Positions 27,177 through 34,844 of a stretch of 64,000 bases of DNA are shown here, piece after piece. The stretch comes from G963665925 sp963676345. GTDB lineage: Bacteria > Bacillota > Clostridia > Peptostreptococcales > Acidaminobacteraceae. Positions within the stretch are counted from its first letter, which is position 1, and each line of letters opens with the position of its first letter. The position numbers were made by a program, and so were the translations under genes. The notes beneath the pieces were generated by a model. That model was given only the letters and a program-made list of their open reading frames with translations. It was not told the DNA's origin and made no database searches. The DNA is taken from NCBI GenBank assembly GCA_963676345.2, contig CAXXTS010000005.1, positions 496,001 through 560,000 of the forward strand, written 5' to 3'.

Positions 27177-27926
27177 ATGATGAAAAAAATGATAACTGCC
27201 GGACTGGCACTCGTATTGGTAGCAGGCTTATTCTTTACAGGCGGTATAAAACCACCCACAACTATTTCAGAAGCAGCTGCTGTAGAATCAGCAGATTACA
27301 GATTGACAACAAAAGGTGAAGGGACAGTAGCCGTAGCCCCTGATATTGCCTACATTAACATTGGTGTTGTTACAGAAGACGAAGACGCATCGGTTGCACA
27401 ATCGGAAAATGCAAAGCTGATGACGCGCGTTCAAGAAGCGATAAGAAAAGCAGGTGTAACATCGGACAATATGAAAACAATGAATTATAGCATTTACAAG
27501 TCATATAATTATCGCGGCGAGGATGAGCGCGAGGAAGTTTATAAAGCTTCTAACACGTTAAAGGTGACTGTGCGTGATTTAGACAAGATTGGTGATTTAA
27601 TCGACGCAGCGTCTGCTTCAGGTGCCAATCAAATTAACAGCATCGAGTTTACTGTAGAAGACCAAAATGCTTACTATGAAGAAGCCCTTGTACTGGCTAT
27701 GGAAAATGCAAAGGGCAAAGCAGAGGCTATTCTTGGCTCACTCAATAAAACAGCTCAAATGCCGGTTCGCATTACTGAAACAAGCTATGGTGGTCCAATC
27801 ATGAGAGCTTCAGATGCCATTGCCTTTTCAGCAAAAGCAGAGTCTATGTCATACTCAACACCAATTGAGTCAGGTGATATTGAAGTGTCAGCATCAGTTA
27901 CTGTGGAATACGATTATAGTAAGTAA
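27177..27926 (+). CDS. Exported SIMPL-domain (DUF541) protein
   Basis: About 250 residues. A signal peptide or anchor (KKMITAGLALVLVAGLFFTGG) is followed by a SIMPL domain: GEGTVAVAPDIAYINIGV, NYSIYKSYNYRGED, YKASNTLKVTVRDLDKIGDLIDAA and MENAKGKAEAIL. SIMPL proteins are extracytoplasmic; their function is mostly unknown, with links to oxidative or envelope stress. The ATG at 27177 is preferred since AAGGAG lies seven bases before it; 27156 has none. It probably belongs to the envelope-stress group with the ECF pair upstream, after a 91-base gap. Confidence 0.85.
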   Translation: MMKKMITAGLALVLVAGLFFTGGIKPPTTISEAAAVESADYRLTTKGEGTVAVAPDIAYINIGVVTEDEDASVAQSENAKLMTRVQEAIRKAGVTSDNMKTMNYSIYKSYNYRGEDEREEVYKASNTLKVTVRDLDKIGDLIDAASASGANQINSIEFTVEDQNAYYEEALVLAMENAKGKAEAILGSLNKTAQMPVRITETSYGGPIMRASDAIAFSAKAESMSYSTPIESGDIEVSASVTVEYDYSK

Positions 27927-27959
27927 TCAATTTACCAAGTTAAATTTCATATACAAACT

Positions 27960-27987
27960 ATGGACGGGGAAACCCGTCCATTTTTTA
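27960..27987 (+). terminator. Intrinsic terminator after the SIMPL gene
   Basis: TGGACGGG / CCCGTCCA with a GAAA-like loop and six T. Confidence 0.92.
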
Positions 27988-28029
27988 TGAAAATGAGTTA
28001 AATAGTTCTGAAAATAGGTATGTAGGACC

Positions 28030-28057
28030 TTGAATTTAAGTGCATGTGTTGTAAAAT
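28030..28057 (+). promoter_or_regulatory. Candidate promoter of the HD-GYP gene
   Basis: TTGAAT, 16 bases, TAAAAT, about 65 bases upstream of the TTG start at 28121. Confidence 0.5.
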
Positions 28058-28120
28058 GGTGATGGTTTAATAGATATGGACTGACGTAGTTATGGGCAAT
28101 GCTTAGAGCAGGGGGCAATT

Positions 28121-29146
28121 TTGGACAGAAATGAATTAATTCATGTGGATGACTTAATGCAGGGTATGATATTAGGGGAAGACATTCAGGGCAAATATGA
28201 TTTATTGGTACTTTCGCGCGGAAAAAGTTTAACAGATCAAAACATATCTGTTATTAAAGCGCAGGGGCTTGATTATGTGTATATTAAACTGTCTTCGAGC
28301 ATTGAAAATGAAATTGAAAAGCAGTACGATATGCTCCTTAGTGAGTTGAAAGACTTGTTTACAGGGGCGAGTCAAATTACCTTAACACTCAAAAATCATA
28401 TAGGAGATACACTCAAGCACTTACTCGAGAATCTGACACATAAAACGCATATGCTGATGGAACTCAAACGTCTAAAGGTCAAAGACCATTATACTGCAAA
28501 GCACTGTCTGAATGTGGCACTGCTCTCAGGACTCATGGGACAGTGGCTAGAACTGCCTCAAGAAGATATTGAAGAGTTGGTCCTAGCCGGAGCACTGCAT
28601 GATATCGGTAAAGCTTTTATTTCACAAGACATTCTCAATTCACCAAGGAAACTTAAACAAAGTGAGTTTAAAGAAGTACAAAATCATACGACCTATGGTT
28701 ACAAAAAACTCTGTGAAATACCAGAGATTCCAGAAACGGTGCTTAGAGTTGCACTTGAACATCATGAACGTGTGGATGGAAGCGGTTATCCAGTTGGAAA
28801 GACCAATGAAGATCTTCATTTTTTTTCAAAGATCATTTCCATCATGGATGTATTTGATGCTAGTACGACAACCAAAATATACGGGGCGCGTATACATCCC
28901 TTAAAAGCGCTTAGAGAAATTGATGTGCTCAAGGATCAGGGAAAAATTGATTCGACGCTGTTTAAGTACTTTATAAACAATATTTACAAGACTTTCGTGG
29001 GCTGTACAGTCGAACTGAGTAATGGGCTCAAGGGAGAGGTTGCCTTTTTTCATAAACTGAGTCCAAACAGACCCATATTGAGAATTGATGGAAAGCTTGT
29101 CAACCTATCTCACCATCCAACTGTAGATATAGTTGACATATACTAA
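28121..29146 (+). CDS. HD-GYP domain protein (putative cyclic di-GMP phosphodiesterase)
   Basis: 341 residues. The first 120 residues resemble the DUF3391-like N-terminal part often found before HD-GYP domains. The HD-GYP domain (about 125-290) has the metal ligands in HDIGKAFI and EHHERVDGSGYPVG and the MDVFDASTT motif. Members hydrolyse cyclic di-GMP, or cGAMP in some bacteria. The start is TTG (TTGGACAGAAATG) with an AGCAGGGGG ribosome site. It is transcribed alone, between two terminators. Confidence 0.87.
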   Translation: MDRNELIHVDDLMQGMILGEDIQGKYDLLVLSRGKSLTDQNISVIKAQGLDYVYIKLSSSIENEIEKQYDMLLSELKDLFTGASQITLTLKNHIGDTLKHLLENLTHKTHMLMELKRLKVKDHYTAKHCLNVALLSGLMGQWLELPQEDIEELVLAGALHDIGKAFISQDILNSPRKLKQSEFKEVQNHTTYGYKKLCEIPEIPETVLRVALEHHERVDGSGYPVGKTNEDLHFFSKIISIMDVFDASTTTKIYGARIHPLKALREIDVLKDQGKIDSTLFKYFINNIYKTFVGCTVELSNGLKGEVAFFHKLSPNRPILRIDGKLVNLSHHPTVDIVDIY

Positions 29147-29174
29147 AAATAAATAGTATCAGATGATAACATGA

Positions 29175-29206
29175 GACCGCCAATCATTATAGAGAGGTGG
29201 TTTTTT
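29175..29206 (+). terminator. Intrinsic terminator after the HD-GYP gene
   Basis: ACCGCC pairs with GGTGGT (one wobble), then TTTTTT. Confidence 0.75.
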
Positions 29207-29366
29207 AGTTTTTTGTCAGAATAGAACGCCTATTCGCTTATATGGTGGCGAGTCGTATTGAAAACTGATAAAATAGATATAGATTGGATATAATCCAAAT
29301 GACAATACAAAATGAAGATACGTACTCAAATGAGCACATTTAGATAGAATGACAGGAGGAAGCCTT

Positions 29367-32048
29367 TTGAAGGATAGAGTTGTAATTATTGATGGAAACA
29401 GTTTGGTGAATCAAGCATTTTATGCAACCAGATACACAAATATGATGAACAAGGATGGTGTACCGACCAATGCGGTTTATGGCTTTGCTAATATGATGTT
29501 GAAGCTTCGCGATGATCTTGAGCCTATGTACATGGCGGTGGCTTTTGATATGAAGGGGCCAACCTTCCGTCATTTACAGTTTGAAGACTATAAAGGCACA
29601 AGAAAAGGCATGCCAGACGAGTTGGCAGTGCAAATGCCAATTCTCAAGGAAATGCTGGATGCAATGGGGATATACCGTATGGAACTTCAGGGCTTTGAAG
29701 CGGATGATCTTATTGGAACCATTGCTAAATCATGTTCAGACCAAGGTGTAGAGACATTTGTTGTAACGGGGGATCAGGACGCTCTTCAACTTGTCAGTGA
29801 GAAAACAACAGTTCTCATCAAGGGGCGTAAGAAAGAAATTTACTATACGCCGGACTTGGTTGAAGCTGATTATGGTGTAAGACCAGAGCGTATTATTGAC
29901 CTTAAAGGTCTTCAGGGAGACTCTTCTGATAATATTCCAGGACTACCTGGTGTTGGCCCCAAAACGGCAGTCAAGCTTCTGGCTCAGTTCTCAACTGTTG
30001 AAGAACTCATCGAAAGAGCCGATGAAATATCAAATAAGCGTATTCGCGGTATTGTTGAAGACAACAAAGAATCTGCAATGATGAGTAAAAAACTGGCTAC
30101 GATTGTTGTAGATGTTCCAATTGACTTCAATATGGAAGAGCTCAAGGTCACACCACCAGATTTAGAAAAGTTGCTTGAACTCATCGTTGCATATGACTTC
30201 AACTCTCTGATTAAGCGTATCCATGAGCTAAATGTTGAAGGGGAAATGCCTGAGCAGGAACCTTTTGACTACCGCGTGCTATCAAGTGAACAGGAAATTA
30301 GAGACTTAGCTGCTATTGCGCGCCATGAAGGCAGATTTGCTTTTCACAGTGTGTATGATAAACAGGATGTACGGACTAATGTGCTAGTAGGCATGGGCGT
30401 GTACGTCAAAGGCAAGTCTTATTATTTGCATATAGATGGTGATGAAAAAAATATTATGCCATTTAAGTCTGTATTTGAAGATCCAAGCATTGAAAAGATA
30501 ACGTATGAGGCGAAGAAAGATTACCTTATACTTAAACGGTACGGCATAGAACTTAAAGGCCTTAAGTTTGATGGCTTTATAGCGATGTACCTGCTTGAAC
30601 CGGGCAGTAAAAGTTATGATATGACAGACATCGCCATGAAAAAGCTTTCAGAGTCTTTTCCAACGGAAAAGGATATATTGGGTTCAGGTAAGAAGATGCT
30701 CACTTATGCTGAGCTCGATATGGAAGTGCTTGCAGAGTACACGGCTAAGTACGCAACAAATGCAGGAAAGCTAGAATCAAAGCTGTCAGAAGAACTTGAA
30801 AAGCAAGAACTGGTAACCCTTTTCGAAACGGTAGAATTGCCCCTGGTTGAAGTGCTTGCCGATATTGAATTTGAAGGATTTGCAGTGGATACAAGAGAAC
30901 TTGAAAGTCTCGATGCTGAACTGATAGAGAAAATTGAAACACTCACTGCGGACATTTACCATATGGCAGAAGGAGAATTTAACATTAACTCACCAAAACA
31001 GCTTGGCGTGGTTCTTTTTGAAACCTTGGGACTGCCTGTTATTAAGAAGACAAAGACCGGTTACTCTACAAATCATGAAGTGCTTGAAAAACTATTGAAT
31101 AAGCATCCAATTATTCCAGCAATTATTGAGTATAGACAATACACCAAACTCAAATCAACATATATTGACGGGCTTTATAATGTAATTAATAAAACAACAG
31201 GAAAGATTCATACAAGTCTTAATCAAACGGTTGCCGTAACGGGTCGTCTGAGTTCAACTGAGCCAAATCTGCAAAATATTCCGGTTCGCTTGCCACTGGG
31301 AAGACGTCTGAGAAAAGTTTTTGTCTCCTCAGAAGGACAAACACTTATTGATGCGGATTATTCTCAAATTGAGCTGCGTGTACTGGCACAAATGTCCGAA
31401 GACGAAAACCTGATTAAGGCCTTTTCAGAAAATATTGATGTTCATGCAATGACTGCTTCACAGGTATTTGATGTGCCGCTAGATGAGGTAAGCTCACTTG
31501 AACGGAGCAGGGCAAAGGAAGTAAACTTTGGCATTGTTTATGGCATGAGCGATTACGGTCTTTCAGAAAACCTTAAAATCACAAGAAAAGAAGCTAAGAA
31601 TTATATTGAGAACTATTTTGGTAAGTATCCTAATGTGAAGCGGTATATGGATAATGTGGTTGAGTTTTGTAAGGAAAATGGTTATGTAACTACATTACTA
31701 AACAGAAGGAGATATATACCAGAAATCAATCATAAGAACTTTAATTTAAGATCGTTTGGTGAAAGAACAGCGATGAATACTCCAATTCAAGGGTCTGCAG
31801 CAGACATTATAAAAATTGCAATGCTGAAAGTATATCAGGCACTTAAAGAAGCAGGTCTTAAATCAAAGCTGATACTACAGGTGCATGATGAACTGATTAT
31901 TGATACACATCCTGATGAAGTTGACCAGGTTAAAAAACTGTTGAAGGAGAATATGGAAACGGCTGCTGATGATATTGTAGTAGGCGGCTTCCGGATTCCG
32001 CTCAAGGTAGATATGAATGTAGGTGAGAGTTGGTATGATACAAAATAA
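29367..32048 (+). CDS. polA: DNA polymerase I
   Basis: 893 residues. A 5' nuclease domain (IDGNSLVNQAF, FEADDLIGT, VTGDQDALQL, GDSSDNIPGLPGVGPKTA) covers about 1-290. A degenerate 3'-5' exonuclease domain (about 310-480) lacks the usual DxE motif; at its place stands FAFHSVYD. The polymerase domain has motif A DADYSQIELRVLAQ, motif B RSRAKEVNFGIVYGMSDYGLS and motif C LQVHDEL. It removes RNA primers and fills gaps; proofreading is probably absent, as in many Firmicutes. TTG 29367 is chosen because AGGAGGA lies six bases upstream; the ATG at 29349 precedes that site. coaE follows within 13 bases. Confidence 0.96.
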   Translation: MKDRVVIIDGNSLVNQAFYATRYTNMMNKDGVPTNAVYGFANMMLKLRDDLEPMYMAVAFDMKGPTFRHLQFEDYKGTRKGMPDELAVQMPILKEMLDAMGIYRMELQGFEADDLIGTIAKSCSDQGVETFVVTGDQDALQLVSEKTTVLIKGRKKEIYYTPDLVEADYGVRPERIIDLKGLQGDSSDNIPGLPGVGPKTAVKLLAQFSTVEELIERADEISNKRIRGIVEDNKESAMMSKKLATIVVDVPIDFNMEELKVTPPDLEKLLELIVAYDFNSLIKRIHELNVEGEMPEQEPFDYRVLSSEQEIRDLAAIARHEGRFAFHSVYDKQDVRTNVLVGMGVYVKGKSYYLHIDGDEKNIMPFKSVFEDPSIEKITYEAKKDYLILKRYGIELKGLKFDGFIAMYLLEPGSKSYDMTDIAMKKLSESFPTEKDILGSGKKMLTYAELDMEVLAEYTAKYATNAGKLESKLSEELEKQELVTLFETVELPLVEVLADIEFEGFAVDTRELESLDAELIEKIETLTADIYHMAEGEFNINSPKQLGVVLFETLGLPVIKKTKTGYSTNHEVLEKLLNKHPIIPAIIEYRQYTKLKSTYIDGLYNVINKTTGKIHTSLNQTVAVTGRLSSTEPNLQNIPVRLPLGRRLRKVFVSSEGQTLIDADYSQIELRVLAQMSEDENLIKAFSENIDVHAMTASQVFDVPLDEVSSLERSRAKEVNFGIVYGMSDYGLSENLKITRKEAKNYIENYFGKYPNVKRYMDNVVEFCKENGYVTTLLNRRRYIPEINHKNFNLRSFGERTAMNTPIQGSAADIIKIAMLKVYQALKEAGLKSKLILQVHDELIIDTHPDEVDQVKKLLKENMETAADDIVVGGFRIPLKVDMNVGESWYDTK

Positions 32049-32061
32049 AGGAGACCTGTTC

Positions 32062-32676
32062 ATGAAAGTTATAGGCTTAACAGGTGGCATCGGGTCAGGG
32101 AAGAGCACGGTTTCAAGAATGCTCAGAGGACTTGGTGCAAAAATTATTGATGCAGACCAAGTTGCACGCGATATTGTTGAAAAAGGTAAGCCCGCTCTTG
32201 AAGAGATTGTTCGAACCTTTGGGGAAGAAACGCTTCATGAAGATGGCACCCTGAATCGTAAAAAGTTAGGTGCGCTGATTTTTAATGATCCGCATCAAAG
32301 AAAGAAACTTAATGAAATAACCCATCCACGTATTATCGAGGAAATAGAACAGCGTCTGGAAAAATGTAAATCAGACGACAACACGGAAGTTGTGGTGCTT
32401 GATTGCGCCTTGTTATTTGAAATGAACATGGAGCACATGGTCGAAGAGTCCTGGCTGGTGAGCCTTGATAAAAAGACTCAAATCAAACGTATCATGGCGC
32501 GTGACGAACTTTCTAAAGGTGATGCTGAAAAGAGAATAGATGCCCAAATGCCTTTAGAAGACAAAGCACAAAAGGCAACACGTATTATTGACAACTCCTG
32601 TGAGGTGAACGAAACACACAAACAGGTGCTCGAACTTTGGAATGCTGCTGTATTTGAACAAAAAAATAAAAAGTAG
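32062..32676 (+). CDS. coaE: Dephospho-CoA kinase
   Basis: 204 residues. P-loop GLTGGIGSGKSTVS at the N-terminus, DADQVARDIV, and the lid region with ITHPRI and VVLDCALLFE follow the family pattern. It phosphorylates dephospho-CoA in the last step of coenzyme A synthesis. The ATG at 32062 follows AAAGGAGA; the GTG at 32023 lies inside polA without a site. It is co-transcribed with polA, an arrangement common in Firmicutes, and a terminator follows. Confidence 0.96.
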   Translation: MKVIGLTGGIGSGKSTVSRMLRGLGAKIIDADQVARDIVEKGKPALEEIVRTFGEETLHEDGTLNRKKLGALIFNDPHQRKKLNEITHPRIIEEIEQRLEKCKSDDNTEVVVLDCALLFEMNMEHMVEESWLVSLDKKTQIKRIMARDELSKGDAEKRIDAQMPLEDKAQKATRIIDNSCEVNETHKQVLELWNAAVFEQKNKK

Positions 32677-32678
32677 TC

Positions 32679-32725
32679 AAATCCGTCCTGAAACAATCCC
32701 ATGTTGGATTCAGGACGGATTTTTT
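32679..32725 (+). terminator. Intrinsic terminator of the polA-coaE operon
   Basis: AAATCCGTCCTGAA pairs with TTCAGGACGGATTT and is followed by TTTT. Confidence 0.92.
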
Positions 32726-32794
32726 AGATATGTAAATTTGAAAACCGCATGTAGACAGGAAAACGTATTGGTGAATGAATATTTTGCATATATC

Positions 32795-32838
32795 GTTAAT
32801 AGATTAACAAATTGACATAATCCCGTTAATCCATTAAC
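32795..32838 (+). promoter_or_regulatory. Twin palindromic operators upstream of the nicotinate phosphoribosyltransferase gene
   Basis: GTTAAT-AG-ATTAAC (32795-32808) and GTTAAT-CC-ATTAAC (32825-32838) are perfect inverted repeats whose starts are exactly 30 bp apart, about three helical turns. They lie 25-70 bases upstream of the -35 box. A regulator binding on one face of the helix is implied; an NAD-biosynthesis repressor is a guess from the target gene. Confidence 0.6.
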
Positions 32839-32862
32839 TTGTCCCATATTGGTGTATTTTCA

Positions 32863-32891
32863 TTGAATATAACCTCTTTTTCCGATATAAT
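32863..32891 (+). promoter_or_regulatory. Promoter of the nicotinate phosphoribosyltransferase gene
   Basis: TTGAAT, 17 bases, TATAAT, ending 40 bases before the ATG at 32932. A TTGACA at 32812-32817 between the two palindromes has no good -10 partner. Confidence 0.65.
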
Positions 32892-32931
32892 GATTGTGGT
32901 TTTACTCATAATGCAAGGAAGGATTGGTCAA

Positions 32932-33969
32932 ATGAAGGAGTTGAAAGGACTTCAGGATGTTCCGGGAGTTCAAATAGACGAAGATCGAAAGTTTCATTCT
33001 GCATCGCATGACGAAATTTTAACAGGCAGAACTTCAGATATATATTTTTTAAGAACGCTAGATATTCTAAAAGAACTGGATCTGGATGAAGCTATAGTTA
33101 CTGCAGAAATTTTTCCGAGAAAACAAGGTATTCTTTGTGGTGTAGAAGAAGTTAAAGCCTTGCTTAAAGGGAAGAATATTGAAATGTGGTCTCTTGATGA
33201 AGGTGAGTTCTTTGAGCCGAAAGATACGGTAATTAGACTAAGCGGGTCTTACAGAGAATTTGCTCTTTTTGAAACGACGATTCTAGGCATGCTAGCAAGC
33301 CCATCAGGATGGGCAACAGCATCGAGAAAAGTTAAAGAAGCATGTGGTGACAAGACATTCCTATGTTTTGGTGCAAGACATGTACACCCTGCAGTAGCTC
33401 CAGTTATGGAACGTGCAGCTGTTATTGGCGGTGCAGCAGGCGCAAGCTGTATTTTGGCAGCTAGACTAGCTGGTATTGAGCCAAGTGGTACGCTACCGCA
33501 TAGTGCAATGCTAATAGCTGGCGATACACTAAAAATTGCGAATAAGTACAATGAAGTTATGCCAAAATCACATGGCCGTGTTGTACTAGTAGATACATTT
33601 AAAGATGAAGTTGAAGAAGCACTGCGTGTAGCACGTGAGTTGGGCGATGATTTGTATGGTATTCGTGTAGATACACCAAGTGAACGTGGTGGTGTAACTG
33701 CTGGCTTGATCCGTGAAATGCGTGCCAAGCTTGATATTGAAGGCTTTAATCATGTAAAGATTTTCGCAACAGGCGGACTGACACCAGAGCGTATTGAGCT
33801 GCTTTCAGAAGCGGGCGCAGATTCATTTGGTGTAGGTAGCTTTATTTCCGCAGCGTCTCCAATTGACATGACGATGGATATTAAAATGGTGAATGGTAAA
33901 GCCGTTGCAAAACGCGGTAGAATTCCAGGCCTTGTTGATAATCCAAAACTTAAGAAGGTTGAACTATAA
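32932..33969 (+). CDS. pncB: Nicotinate phosphoribosyltransferase
   Basis: About 345 residues, the short form found in Clostridia and archaea. Typical segments are LRTLDILKELDLDEAIVTAEIF, RHVHPAVAPVMERAAVIGGAAGAS, GTLPHSAMLIAGDT, RVVLVDTFKDE, LYGIRVDTPSERGG, KIFATGGLTPERI and DSFGVGSFIS. It joins nicotinate and PRPP to make nicotinate mononucleotide for NAD salvage. The ATG at 32932 follows AAGGAAGG; the longer frame to 32839 would run through the promoter. It stands alone, with operators upstream and a terminator downstream. Confidence 0.94.
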   Translation: MKELKGLQDVPGVQIDEDRKFHSASHDEILTGRTSDIYFLRTLDILKELDLDEAIVTAEIFPRKQGILCGVEEVKALLKGKNIEMWSLDEGEFFEPKDTVIRLSGSYREFALFETTILGMLASPSGWATASRKVKEACGDKTFLCFGARHVHPAVAPVMERAAVIGGAAGASCILAARLAGIEPSGTLPHSAMLIAGDTLKIANKYNEVMPKSHGRVVLVDTFKDEVEEALRVARELGDDLYGIRVDTPSERGGVTAGLIREMRAKLDIEGFNHVKIFATGGLTPERIELLSEAGADSFGVGSFISAASPIDMTMDIKMVNGKAVAKRGRIPGLVDNPKLKKVEL

Positions 33970-33976
33970 TAATCAC

Positions 33977-34010
33977 GATGCCCGCGTATACGGTTGCGTG
34001 GGCATCTTTT
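33977..34010 (+). terminator. Intrinsic terminator after pncB
   Basis: GATGCCCGCG pairs with CGTGGGCATC, followed by TTTT. Confidence 0.88.
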
Positions 34011-34084
34011 ACATTGCCATATATGAGTAAAGCATTATAAAATATTTTATGTCGTACACAATATTCCGACTATTTTTACGGATA

Positions 34085-34113
34085 TTGACATTTTCGTCAT
34101 TTAGGCGTAAAAT
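34085..34113 (+). promoter_or_regulatory. Promoter of tRNA-Leu(GAG)
   Basis: TTGACA, 17 bases, TAAAAT, about 30 bases before the tRNA. Confidence 0.8.
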
Positions 34114-34143
34114 AATATTTGTTCACAAGAAAATTAAATACAT

Positions 34144-34229
34144 GCGAGAGTGGTGGAACGGCAGACACGCTGTCTTGAGGGGGCAGTGACCGACAGGTCG
34201 TGCGGGTTCAAATCCCGCCTTTCGCACCA
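34144..34229 (+). tRNA. tRNA-Leu (anticodon GAG), copy 1
   Basis: Class II tRNA of 86 nt with encoded CCA; acceptor GCGAGAG / CTTTCGC, anticodon loop CTTGAGG, T loop GGTTCAAATCC. It is identical, base for base, to the minus-strand gene at 46718-46803. Confidence 0.96.
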
Positions 34230-34278
34230 ATTAGACTACCTAGAAATGGGTAGTTTTATTTACGTGAAGAACAAAGAA

Positions 34279-34349
34279 ATATGAACAAACAAAGAGCCTC
34301 CCCATTCGAATCAAAATTCGAAATGGGGAGGCTCTTTGTTTGTTCATAT
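34279..34349 (+). terminator. Very long inverted repeat, probably the tRNA-Leu terminator
   Basis: ATATGAACAAACAAAGAGCC continues into TCCCCAT to make a 27-base arm, repeated exactly in inverse with a short TCGAAT extension and a four-base loop. RNA from it would form a hairpin of over 30 bp. There is no T run right after it, so it may instead be a mobile or processing element. Confidence 0.5.
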
Positions 34350-34421
34350 GGCGCGTTCCGCGACATGAGCAATTGAAAATTGCTCTGTATAATATTAATT
34401 AAGAGAGTTGGAAGGTTTATA

Positions 34422-34611
34422 CCTGAGCAATTGAAAATTGCTCAGGTTGTTGACAAAGTCGCCAACTTCTTTGTCACGGCGCATTTTATCGATTTTTACG
34501 TATGTCTATATACGCTGCGACCCGCTAAAATGCTTGTTCCACGAATTAGACGATTTCTAAAAAACCTAGACCGTTGACTGTGTCAACCGTCTCAGCAATT
34601 GAAAATTGCTC
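34422..34611. repeat. Second hairpin-bounded structured repeat
   Basis: The palindrome CCTGAGCAATT-GAA-AATTGCTCAGG (34422-34446) and a second copy of its centre at 34593-34611 flank a core beginning TTGTTGACAAAGTC (34447-34460), the same opening as the core at 15515. The core ends with GACTGTGTCAACC, an inverse of its start, and contains GCATTTTA / TAAAATGC arms. The flanking palindrome differs from that at 15481 while the layout is the same. Confidence 0.55.
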
Positions 34612-34648
34612 TGTGTTATAATGTTAAGGAGCATTGGAGGGTTTACTC

Positions 34649-34753
34649 ATGAGCAACTTGAACTGCACTGTAAAAAGCAAGTGTAATATATGTAAATCCG
34701 ACTTAATCTCGATTATTAACAAAAAATTCTTAAAGAATTTACACAATGATTGA
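34649..34753 (+). CDS. Possible 34-residue Cys-rich small protein
   Basis: ATG with GGAGGG seven bases upstream and a TATAAT at 34617-34622 (extended -10, TGTTATAAT). The product has three cysteines, two in a CNIC pair (KCNICKSD), which could bind metal or form a disulfide. An earlier, decayed version of the same promoter and ribosome site lies at 34372-34430 but its start codon is lost. It is too short for the family to be recognised; coding status rests on the translation signals only. Confidence 0.35.
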   Translation: MSNLNCTVKSKCNICKSDLISIINKKFLKNLHND

Positions 34754-34844
34754 AGACAAAATTAAATAGTATGATAGAATAGGTTGTAATGAGTACAAAA
34801 CGTGAAATGAGTATAAAAATATAACGATTATATTGGAGGGGAAT

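Larger units (their letters stand above)
34230..34844. other. Repeat-rich intergenic block of about 600 bases
   Basis: It contains a 27-bp perfect inverted repeat (34279-34349), three copies of the palindrome GAGCAATTGAAAATTGCTC (near 34367, 34425 and 34593), a core similar in layout to 15481-15687, two related promoter-plus-ribosome-site segments, and one small frame with a good ribosome site (34649-34753). The computed frame at 34380-34577 runs through the repeats and is not credible. Confidence 0.6.

Noticed and set aside
32812..32817. TTGACA as the main -35 box of pncB
   Set aside because: No good -10 box at 16-18 bases; the pair at 32863-32891 fits better.
33249..33728. Minus-strand open frame of 159 codons inside pncB
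   Set aside because: Antisense shadow of a conserved enzyme gene; composition follows the sense codons.
34380..34577. Open frame of 65 codons in the repeat block
   Set aside because: It runs through a promoter-like segment and two palindromes and has no ribosome site.
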